Notes under the pieces: model-generated
Told to the model about the DNA's origin: nothing
Databases searched by the model: none
The model's input: the letters and a program-made list of their open reading frames with translations, nothing else
Made by a program: the position numbers and the translations under genes
Part shown: piece after piece, positions 57,836 to 64,000 of the stretch
Position numbering within the stretch: position 1 is the first letter of the stretch
Layout: each line of letters begins with the position of its first letter
Assembly: GCF_027105055.1 (NCBI RefSeq)
Contig: NZ_CP114264.1
Coordinates: 2,046,001-2,110,000 of the forward strand
From: Acinetobacter sp. TR3
GTDB lineage: Bacteria > Pseudomonadota > Gammaproteobacteria > Pseudomonadales > Moraxellaceae
DNA length: 64,000 bases
Direction: 5' to 3'

Positions 57836-59050
57836 ATGAAATTGAATCTTCTTAGCTTTGCTATGCTCAGTGTTTTAACAACTACGACATTTGCCGCAGA
57901 TAACTTTTTAAGCCAAACTAAATTTTCTCTCGATAGTCGCCTACGTTATGAGCTGGTTGACCAAGATAACCAACTAAAAAATGCTGATGCTTGGACTTTG
58001 AGACTACGCCCTTCACTGGAAACTGGCTCTTGGCATGGCTTAAGTGCATTTGTACAAGGAGAAGGCACTGTCGAAATTAATGATCATTTCAATAGTACAC
58101 GTAATGCTGAAACAAACTACAGTACAGTCCCTGATCCTCAAAACCTACAATTGAATCAAGCTTATTTAAAATATGCTTATAGTCCAAAGTTTGATTTAAG
58201 TATTGGTCGTCAAGCTATTAATTTAGATAATCAGCGCTTTGTAGGCTCCGTAGCTTGGCGTCAAAATGATCAAACCTTTGATGCGATTAGTTTAAATATT
58301 AAACCTTGCAAAGAGTTTGGTTTGTATTATGCCTATATTGATCAGGTCAATACTATTTTTGGTAGTGAAGATGCAAAACCTAAATTTGTAGCAGCCCAAG
58401 ATGGTAAACAAAACAGTCAAATTCATTTAATTCAAACTAAAATGAATTACAACCCATTGTTAAACGCAACAATATATGGGTATTTGATGGATTTCGAGGA
58501 TTTAAGTGCTTGGTCAAATCAAACCTATGGCTTACGCTTAACAGGTAAGAAAAACAATTTTAGATACGTTGCTGAATATGCCAAACAAAGTGAATATGCT
58601 GAGCAACCTATAAATTATGATGCAGATTATTATGCATTAGAATTAGGTTATAGCATCACGGATAAAGGCTCAGCACTGGGTGAAATCGCACTTGGCTATG
58701 AAGTGCTTGGTAGTGATGATGGAAAAATTGCATTTCAAACCCCATTGGCGACTAAACATAAGTTTAACGGATGGGCTGACTTATTCTTGACAACGCCTGT
58801 GAATGGTTTGACTGATTTGTACATTTCATCAAGTTTTAATGTATTTGGTAAAGGTAAATTAGGCACTGAACTACATCAATATCGTAGTGATGAAAAAAAT
58901 ATGGATTATGGTCAAGAATTCTCTATTTCTTATTCTCATGCTTTGCCTATTAAAGGTTTGTCTGCCCTAGCAAAATTCTCAGATTATCAAGCGGAAGAGT
59001 TTTCTGTAGATACTCAAAAGTTATGGCTGCAAATGGATTATAAATACTGA
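57836..59050 (+). CDS. outer-membrane porin of the alginate-export type, nitrate-linked
   Basis: 404 residues with a signal peptide ending TTTFAADN and a beta-barrel pattern: SLDSRLRYELVDQDNQLKNADAWTLRLRPSLETG, QLNQAYLKYAYSPKFDLSIGRQAINLDNQRFVGS and a final LWLQMDYKY. It resembles the alginate-export/OprD-like porin group. It begins 88 bp after the nitrate transporter with no terminator between and is closed by a strong one, so it probably belongs to the same sigma-54 unit and may serve as the outer-membrane nitrate route. Confidence 0.8.
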   Translation: MKLNLLSFAMLSVLTTTTFAADNFLSQTKFSLDSRLRYELVDQDNQLKNADAWTLRLRPSLETGSWHGLSAFVQGEGTVEINDHFNSTRNAETNYSTVPDPQNLQLNQAYLKYAYSPKFDLSIGRQAINLDNQRFVGSVAWRQNDQTFDAISLNIKPCKEFGLYYAYIDQVNTIFGSEDAKPKFVAAQDGKQNSQIHLIQTKMNYNPLLNATIYGYLMDFEDLSAWSNQTYGLRLTGKKNNFRYVAEYAKQSEYAEQPINYDADYYALELGYSITDKGSALGEIALGYEVLGSDDGKIAFQTPLATKHKFNGWADLFLTTPVNGLTDLYISSSFNVFGKGKLGTELHQYRSDEKNMDYGQEFSISYSHALPIKGLSALAKFSDYQAEEFSVDTQKLWLQMDYKY

Positions 59051-59142
59051 TATTGAGTCGTTGTAATTTAATTATAAAAAAACTGTCATCAAATCATCAA
59101 ATTTCGATGATGTAATGAAAAATAAAAAACTCCAAAATTTGC

Positions 59143-59181
59143 AAAAAGCTTGCTGATCGACCTTTATCAGCAAGCTTTTTT
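59143..59181 (+). terminator. terminator of the nitrate transporter-porin unit
   Basis: AAAAAGCTTGCTGAT, an eight-base loop, ATCAGCAAGCTTTTT and one more T: a 15-bp perfect stem. Confidence 0.93.
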
Positions 59182-59193
59182 CTTTTCATAAAT

Positions 59194-59217
59194 AAAAAGG
59201 CTACCTGTGTAGCCTTT
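59194..59217 (-). terminator. terminator of the DegS-like protease gene
   Basis: On the minus strand AAAGGCTAC, a four-base loop and GTAGCCTTT run into TTATT, 29 bp after the stop. Confidence 0.8.
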
Positions 59218-59245
59218 CATATTCACATTAAATCATAAGATCATA

Positions 59246-60430
59246 TTAGTCTTGAGGCTTAGGCAATGGGATATATTGCGACTGCGCATTTAGTTGGGTT
59301 TTTCTCTCTCCAACTTTTACTTGCATGCTCTGTTGCTTACCATCTCGTTCAATCACCAGATCAATTACACTTTGTGGTGCTTGCAGTGCAACATAGTTGA
59401 TTAAATGTGAGGCTGAAGTAATTTGCTCATTATTGACTTGAATAATTTTATCGCCGCGTTTTACACCTGCCGCATCTGCTGGACCATCACGCAAGACATC
59501 AGCAACAACGACTCCAACAGGTTTCGCAGTCAATACGTCCTCATCCATCGTATTAGGAATTAAGCTAATACCTAACCAACCACGAACAACACGACCATCT
59601 TTCAAAATTGAATTTAATACTTGCTGACAAATTTTCGCTGGAATTGCAAAACCAATCCCTAATGAACCGCCTGATTGAGAGAAAATCGCAGTGTTTACGC
59701 CGATTAAATTCCCCGCAACATCAATTAATGCACCGCCTGAATTACCAGGATTAATCGCCGCATCAGTTTGAATAAAGTCTTCATAGGTATTGATACCTAA
59801 ATCTGAACGACCTGTCGCCGAAATAATCCCTTGCGTCACTGTTTGTCCCACGCCAAATGGATTACCAATTGCAAGTACAACATCGCCAACTTCATTACCA
59901 CTGAGTTTAAACGGTAGAACAGGAAGCTTGTCTAACTCAATTTTAATCACAGCTAAATCAGTATCAGGATCTGTACCAATGACTTTCGCTTCAGCACGAC
60001 GACCATCATGCAATGCCACCACAATATGCTCTGCCTGAGCAATCACATGGTTATTCGTTAGAATATAACCATCTGCACGAACGATAACACCTGAACCTAA
60101 ACTATTTTCATTTTGAGGCTGTTGAGGGGCTTGATTACCAAAAAATTCACGAAATACAGGATCACTCAACAAAGGATGATTCATCTGTTTCACTTTCTGA
60201 GTGGTAAAGATATTCACCACAGCAGGCGCAGCAACTTTTACGGCAGCACTATACGAAACCACCCCACCTGTTCGAGTTGTATCAATCAGAGGTTCAACCT
60301 TTTCAGCAGGCATTTTGACGCCATCAGCAGCGACTGTTGGTTTCGGCTGATGTGATTTCTGCCAAGCCAGAAAACTAAATATAACAACAACGAGTAAAAC
60401 CCAAGGTAACCATGTAAATGCACGGCGCAC
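59246..60430 (-). CDS. DegS/AlgW-like trypsin-type serine protease with one PDZ domain
   Basis: 394 residues. An N-terminal signal anchor (about 6-24) holds the protein in the inner membrane with its body in the periplasm. The protease domain has the triad His in TNNHVI, Asp in DTDLAVIK and Ser in NPGNSGGALID. A single PDZ domain (about 285-375; GWLGISLIP, GPADAAGVKRGDKIIQVN) follows. One PDZ plus an anchor fits DegS/AlgW, which sense unfolded porins and start cleavage of an anti-sigma factor. No rseA or rpoE-like gene is nearby. Confidence 0.9.
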   Translation of the reverse strand: MRRAFTWLPWVLLVVVIFSFLAWQKSHQPKPTVAADGVKMPAEKVEPLIDTTRTGGVVSYSAAVKVAAPAVVNIFTTQKVKQMNHPLLSDPVFREFFGNQAPQQPQNENSLGSGVIVRADGYILTNNHVIAQAEHIVVALHDGRRAEAKVIGTDPDTDLAVIKIELDKLPVLPFKLSGNEVGDVVLAIGNPFGVGQTVTQGIISATGRSDLGINTYEDFIQTDAAINPGNSGGALIDVAGNLIGVNTAIFSQSGGSLGIGFAIPAKICQQVLNSILKDGRVVRGWLGISLIPNTMDEDVLTAKPVGVVVADVLRDGPADAAGVKRGDKIIQVNNEQITSASHLINYVALQAPQSVIDLVIERDGKQQSMQVKVGERKTQLNAQSQYIPLPKPQD

Positions 60431-60625
60431 GTTTATTATCCTCTAGGCAAAATTATGTTATGGACAAGTTTATTTATTGAAGAAGAACAACAACTTTCAG
60501 TTATTGTAAAGTAAATTGATTTAAAGCAATGTAAAAGTTAAAAAAGTTTTGTCTAGCTTTAGTTACATTTAAAAATATGCTTTTATTAAGCTGAATCTAT
60601 AAATGTCATCCAGTTGAGGAATCGT

Positions 60626-61384
60626 ATGGCAAATTTGCATGATATTGTGCAATGGTGTAATCAAACTTTAAAAGTTAGTGAGTTTAAAGATTACGCACCC
60701 AATGGCTTACAAATTGAAGGCACGCCTGAGGTAAATAAAATAGTCTGTGCTGTTACAGCCTCAGAAGATGCAATTAATGCAGCTATTGCGCAGCAAGCAG
60801 ATGTCTTACTTGTCCATCATGGTTACTTTTGGAAAGGTGAAGCCTACCCTATTACAGGTATGCGTGGTAATCGAATCAAAAAATTAATTCAGAACAATAT
60901 CTCTTTGATCGCCTACCATTTACCTTTAGATGCACACCCAGTACTCGGAAATAATGCAGCGATTGCTGATTTAATCGGTTTAAAAAACTTAGAAGCATTA
61001 GATTCATCTGAAAAACATCCGATTGGAAACATTGCTTATTTAGAGCATGCACTTAGACCTGAACAATTCAAAGCAAAGTTACAGGCTATTTTTGATTTTA
61101 ATGTGATTCATTTGCCGAGTGAGAAAACTCAAATCCAAAAAGTAGGATTTTGCACAGGCGGCGCTCAAGATTTTATCAATAAAGCAGCAGAAAAAGATTG
61201 TGATGCTTATATTTCTGGCGAAGTCAGTGAGCGTACTTTTTATGAAGCCAAAGAATTAGGGGTTCATTATTTTGCCTGTGGTCATCATGCAACTGAACGA
61301 TATGGCGTACAACGCCTTGCTCAAGCAATTACAAATCAGTTTGCTGTAGAAACTATCTATTTCGAACTAAATAATCCGATTTAA
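60626..61384 (+). CDS. NIF3-like (YbgI/DUF34) metal-binding protein
   Basis: 252 residues from the ATG at 60626, with GAGGA upstream; the frame opens at TTG 60614. A conserved two-metal family of uncertain function, sometimes named GTP cyclohydrolase 1 type 2. Visible motifs are YAPNGLQIEG, VLLVHHGYFWKGE, AYHLPLDAHP, GFCTGGAQDFI and FACGHHATERYGVQRLAQ. The length matches the short YbgI form without the inserted PII-like domain. Divergent from the DegS-like gene. Confidence 0.92.
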   Translation: MANLHDIVQWCNQTLKVSEFKDYAPNGLQIEGTPEVNKIVCAVTASEDAINAAIAQQADVLLVHHGYFWKGEAYPITGMRGNRIKKLIQNNISLIAYHLPLDAHPVLGNNAAIADLIGLKNLEALDSSEKHPIGNIAYLEHALRPEQFKAKLQAIFDFNVIHLPSEKTQIQKVGFCTGGAQDFINKAAEKDCDAYISGEVSERTFYEAKELGVHYFACGHHATERYGVQRLAQAITNQFAVETIYFELNNPI

Positions 61385-61528
61385 TAGAATTGACGAATCC
61401 GATTTTATTTATCGTTTTTAATTGAACCTTTATTGTATATCGTTCTTTAAAAGACTGCCCTATTATCTTTGGAATCATTTACAATAGAGCCACTTAACGT
61501 AAAACCCAGCAATTGCAAGGATTGGAAC

Positions 61529-62155
61529 ATGACAACCATTACTTTACCTGCACTTCCGTATGGCTATGATGACTTAGCGCCACACATCACTCGCGAAACT
61601 TTAGAATACCATCACGATAAACATCACAATACTTATGTTGTTAACTTAAACAACCTAATCAAAGGCACTGACCTTGAAGGTAAAACTTTAGAAGAAATCA
61701 TCAAAGCTTCTGCTGGTGATGCTTCTAAAGCAGGTATCTTTAATAATGCTGCACAAGTATGGAACCACACATTCTATTGGAACAGCATGAAGCCAAATGG
61801 TGGTGGTAAACCAACTGGCGCAATCGCAGCTAAAATCGAAGAAGCTTTTGGTAGCTATGAAAAATTTGCTGAAGAATTTACTGCTGCTGCAACAACTCAA
61901 TTTGGCTCAGGTTGGGCTTGGTTAGTTGCTGATGAAGTAAATGGTAAATTATCAATTACTAAAACTGCAAACGCAGATACTCCGCTTGCTCATGGTCAAG
62001 TTGCAGTATTAACAATCGACGTTTGGGAACATGCTTACTACATCGACTTCCGTAACTTACGTCCAAAATACATCGCAACTTTCCTAGAAAGCCTAGTGAA
62101 CTGGGACTATGCAAATGCAAAACTTGCTGGTCAACCAGCAGGTGTTGAGAAATAA
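61529..62155 (+). CDS. sodB: superoxide dismutase, iron type
   Basis: Converts superoxide to peroxide and oxygen in the cytoplasm. 208 residues from the ATG at 61529 (MTTITLPALPYGYDDLAPHI), with AAGGA upstream; the longer frame to 61469 is not family-like. Metal ligands are His in YHHDKHHNTYV and NHTFYWNSM, and the DVWEHAYYIDFRN pair. The active-site Gln in AAQVWNHTFYW is the Fe-type marker. Closed by a strong terminator. Confidence 0.96.
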   Translation: MTTITLPALPYGYDDLAPHITRETLEYHHDKHHNTYVVNLNNLIKGTDLEGKTLEEIIKASAGDASKAGIFNNAAQVWNHTFYWNSMKPNGGGKPTGAIAAKIEEAFGSYEKFAEEFTAAATTQFGSGWAWLVADEVNGKLSITKTANADTPLAHGQVAVLTIDVWEHAYYIDFRNLRPKYIATFLESLVNWDYANAKLAGQPAGVEK

Positions 62156-62176
62156 TTTTTATTTCTTGAATAAAAA

Positions 62177-62200
62177 CTGCCCACTTCGGGCAGTTTTTTT
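62177..62200 (+). terminator. terminator of sodB
   Basis: CTGCCC, a five-base loop, GGGCAG and seven T. Confidence 0.93.
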
Positions 62201-62261
62201 ATAATTAAAAATTAAAAAGCATATTTATCAAGCAAACGATTCATTTTATTTATTATTCTTA

Positions 62262-62290
62262 TTGACGCATCTGAAATTCACCCCTAAAAT
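62262..62290 (+). promoter_or_regulatory. sigma-70 promoter of the tRNA-Asn cluster
   Basis: TTGACG, a 17-base spacer and TAAAAT, followed by GCGC, a GC-rich discriminator typical of stringently controlled stable-RNA promoters. Confidence 0.85.
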
Positions 62291-62301
62291 GCGCATCAGA
62301 T

Positions 62302-62377
62302 TCTCCAATAGCTCAGTCGGTAGAGCGACGGACTGTTAATCCGCAGGTCCCTGGTTCGAGCCCAGGTTGGAGAGCCA
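62302..62377 (+). tRNA. tRNA-Asn (GUU), copy 1
   Basis: 76 nt with encoded CCA. Acceptor arms TCTCCAA and TTGGAGA pair perfectly. The anticodon loop is CTGTTAA with GTT, followed by the TPsiC arm CCTGGTTCGAGCCCAGG and discriminator G as expected for tRNA-Asn. First of three copies with an 85-bp period. Confidence 0.97.
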
Positions 62378-62386
62378 ATCTACTAT

Positions 62387-62462
62387 TCTTCCATAGCTCA
62401 GTCGGTAGAGCGACGGACTGTTAATCCGCAGGTCCCTGGTTCGAGCCCAGGTTGGAGAGCCA
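62387..62462 (+). tRNA. tRNA-Asn (GUU), copy 2, hybrid acceptor stem
   Basis: The body is identical to the other copies, but the 5' arm is TCTTCCA (as copy 3) and the 3' arm TTGGAGA (as copy 1). That leaves one C/U mismatch and one U-G pair in the acceptor stem. It looks like a recombinant of the two flanking genes and may fold or process less well. Confidence 0.9.
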
Positions 62463-62471
62463 ATCTACTAT

Positions 62472-62547
62472 TCTTCCATAGCTCAGTCGGTAGAGCGACG
62501 GACTGTTAATCCGCAGGTCCCTGGTTCGAGCCCAGGTGGAAGAGCCA
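62472..62547 (+). tRNA. tRNA-Asn (GUU), copy 3
   Basis: Same body and anticodon GTT. Acceptor arms TCTTCCA and TGGAAGA pair perfectly, a different stem from copy 1. CCA is encoded. A terminator follows. Confidence 0.97.
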
Positions 62548-62556
62548 AGATTCTAA

Positions 62557-62587
62557 AAACCCATATCATTGATATGGGTTTTTTTAT
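62557..62587 (+). terminator. terminator of the tRNA-Asn cluster
   Basis: AAACCCATATC, ATT and GATATGGGTTT continue into a T-run. Confidence 0.92.
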
Positions 62588-62631
62588 ATTAAACACAATG
62601 CATACCTTTAAAAATATATGGTCTTATCATA

Positions 62632-63186
62632 ATGCGTCTTATATCGCCAGAAACTGCACCAAAATTTCAACTTATAGATAGCCATGGCAGAGTAGTTCGA
62701 CTAGACTCAGGTAAACGCACTTTACTTGCATTTTTTCGTGATACAAACTGTCCTTTTTGTAATTTTAGAATTTTCCAATTAACACAACATTATAAAAAAC
62801 TTTCGGATGAAGGCTTAGAAATCATTGCATTTTTTTCATCAACACATGAAGAAGTCAATGAATTTGTAAGAAAACGCCCTCGCCCTTTTACGATCGTCGC
62901 CGATCCTGAAAATATCGCCTATCAAGCTTATGGTATTGAACGATCAATGGCACGCTCTGCTTATAGCGTTTTTCGACATTTCGTCTCATGGGTTTTAGGC
63001 ATCAAAATAATTGGGGCTGAGGGTTTAAAAAAGAATCTACAAAATCCAAGTGATATTATGCCAGCAGATTTTTTAATTGATGAGCAAGGTTATATTATTG
63101 AAACATATTACGGTTCTGATGCTAGCGACCACATTCCATTTGAAAATATTTATAAATTTTTAAATGCTGATCAGAACCCTAAGTAG
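62632..63186 (+). CDS. peroxiredoxin-like (AhpC/TSA, thioredoxin-fold) protein
   Basis: 184 residues. The thioredoxin fold begins APKFQLIDSHGRVVRL and has an active-site-like CPFC in RDTNCPFCNFR (about residues 39-49), followed by LTQHYKKLSDEGLEIIAFFSS and the family's PADFLIDEQGYI strand. The CPFC motif could act as a peroxidatic/resolving pair or a thiol-disulfide site. No signal peptide, so cytosolic. The reducing partner is unknown. The ribosome-binding site is weak. Confidence 0.83.
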   Translation: MRLISPETAPKFQLIDSHGRVVRLDSGKRTLLAFFRDTNCPFCNFRIFQLTQHYKKLSDEGLEIIAFFSSTHEEVNEFVRKRPRPFTIVADPENIAYQAYGIERSMARSAYSVFRHFVSWVLGIKIIGAEGLKKNLQNPSDIMPADFLIDEQGYIIETYYGSDASDHIPFENIYKFLNADQNPK

Positions 63187-63231
63187 TCTACAACACCTCG
63201 TGTTTAATTGATTTATGCAAAAATGGCGTGT

Positions 63232-63879
63232 TTAGCGACTAGGCACACCGCTATGGAAACGGAACGTATCATCTGGCGTTAAAATTAGATTCTTTTCCAC
63301 TGCACGAATATGCTCAATCCGTTGCTGGATCGTCTCTTCTGGATCTTTAAGTTTCGCCGTTTTTGCAACATCTAAAGCTAAAGCCAAATAGTCCTCAAAA
63401 TGACGAGATTCAGACTTAAGTAAGTAGCGGTAGTAACGCCCCAGCTCATCGTCTACAACAGGTGCCAGCGCATAGAAGCGCTCACATGAGCGTGCTTCGA
63501 CAAATGCGCCAATAATCATGACATCAATCAATGCTTCAGGCTCATAGGTACGGATTTCTTTACGCAATCCACCTGCATAGCGCCCTGCACTCAAACCCTT
63601 CCACTCTTGGCCACGTTTGTTCATGAATTCCAAAACCTGCTCATAATGCAGCATTTCTTCACGCACCAATTGCGCCAATTTCACTTGCAGATCTGTAAAA
63701 AAGCTATAGCGGAACATCAAATTCATGGCAGTACTTGCCGCTTTTTTCTCACAGTTAGCATGATCTTGCATTAATACATCAAGATTATTAACAGCTTCAT
63801 CCAACCATGCTTGAGGAGTACTACAACCCAAAAACTCGATTACAGGCTGCATCAACTCATCATAATTTACACTACTCAT
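63232..63879 (-). CDS. miaE: tRNA 2-methylthio-N6-isopentenyladenosine(37) hydroxylase
   Basis: A di-iron monooxygenase that hydroxylates the isopentenyl group of ms2i6A37 in tRNAs reading UNN codons. 215 residues from the ATG at 63879. The carboxylate-bridged iron ligands appear as CEKKAASTAMNLM, REEMLHYEQVLE, FVEARSCERFYAL and KSESRHFEDYLALA. Its start is four bases after the pdxJ stop, so it is translated in the same unit. Confidence 0.94.
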   Translation of the reverse strand: MSSVNYDELMQPVIEFLGCSTPQAWLDEAVNNLDVLMQDHANCEKKAASTAMNLMFRYSFFTDLQVKLAQLVREEMLHYEQVLEFMNKRGQEWKGLSAGRYAGGLRKEIRTYEPEALIDVMIIGAFVEARSCERFYALAPVVDDELGRYYRYLLKSESRHFEDYLALALDVAKTAKLKDPEETIQQRIEHIRAVEKNLILTPDDTFRFHSGVPSR

Positions 63880-63883
63880 CAAC

Positions 63884-64000
63884 TTATCTCGCAGCAGCCT
63901 GAATCGCTGCTTTCATATCTGTTACTGCTTGAGCCAGACCAACGAATACACTATCAGCAATAATCGAATGACCAATGTTGAGTTCATAAATTTCTGGAAT
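63884..64000 (-). CDS. pdxJ: pyridoxine 5'-phosphate synthase, last 38 codons (cut by window edge)
   Basis: The frame enters from beyond base 64000 and ends at TAA 63884-63886. The tail reads [20 protein letters not shown] and then [13 protein letters not shown], matching the conserved PdxJ C-terminus (LNIGH-type motif and the final helix). PdxJ condenses deoxyxylulose phosphate with the product of PdxA to give pyridoxine phosphate. It is upstream of miaE in one unit. Confidence 0.9.
   Translation of the reverse strand: MPEIYELNIGHSIIADSVFVGLAQAVTDMKAAIQAAAR

Overview
The window looks like a chromosomal segment of an Acinetobacter species (Moraxellaceae, Gammaproteobacteria). The DNA is AT-rich. 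The gene order hisZ-purA, alaS-lysC-csrA, prmA-DUF3426-fis-purH-purD and rpsB-tsf divergent from map fits that genus. So do a CsrA with a long C-terminal tail, an EmrE/AbeS-type SMR pump and TonB-linked iron genes. No insertion sequence, prophage, integrase or CRISPR array was seen. Most of the segment is core metabolism, with accessory or decaying stretches at about 9.9-10.8 kb, 14.9-26.3 kb and 38.3-40.2 kb.

Layout. 1-4.5 kb (mostly minus): 5' part of purA, hisZ, a large lipoprotein, a small membrane coiled-coil protein, and an erythrose-4-P/glyceraldehyde-3-P dehydrogenase. 4.7-9.2 kb (plus): alaS, lysC, csrA. 9.3-10.8 kb (minus): rnhB and two tandem cysteine-containing paralogues, one broken by a homopolymer frameshift. 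11-14.6 kb: cytochrome b561 and an adenine deaminase/purine permease pair. 14.9-24.8 kb: an iron/redox island with two TonB receptors, a membrane-anchored flavodoxin reductase, a PepSY membrane protein, an ApbE-DUF2271 fusion and a DUF4198 protein, with Fur-box-like sites. 24.8-26.3 kb: a multiply broken AraC-type regulator followed by a truncated fatty-acid-hydroxylase-like frame. 26.4-35 kb: SMR pump, mnmG, prmA, a zinc-ribbon protein, fis, purH, purD. 35.5-38.3 kb: the methionine ABC importer metQNI. 38.3-41.7 kb: an HDAC-family protein coupled to an unknown protein, then gloB. 41.9-45.1 kb: an S-adenosylhomocysteine riboswitch, ahcY, metF, rsmE. 45.2-51.9 kb: a GGDEF/EAL protein, maeB, cca. 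51.9-56 kb: tsf and rpsB (minus), map and a long OmpW-family porin (plus). 56.2-59 kb: a nitrate transporter and porin behind a sigma-54 promoter and an ANTAR-type two-hairpin leader. 59.2-64 kb: a DegS-like protease, a NIF3 protein, sodB, three tandem tRNA-Asn genes, a peroxiredoxin-like protein, miaE and the 3' end of pdxJ.

How the parts fit. Purine synthesis and salvage recur (purA, purH, purD, adenine deaminase with permease). The methyl cycle is represented by metQNI, metF and ahcY, with ahcY under direct SAH sensing. Translation genes (alaS, mnmG, prmA, rsmE, cca, tsf, rpsB, map, miaE, tRNA-Asn) are scattered through the window. Many genes are bounded by clear intrinsic terminators, several of them between genes of the same unit. 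The iron/redox island is the most promising candidate for an incompletely described system: its predicted electron path runs from cytosolic NAD(P)H through flavin and membrane haem to a periplasmic module made with ApbE, next to outer-membrane receptors.
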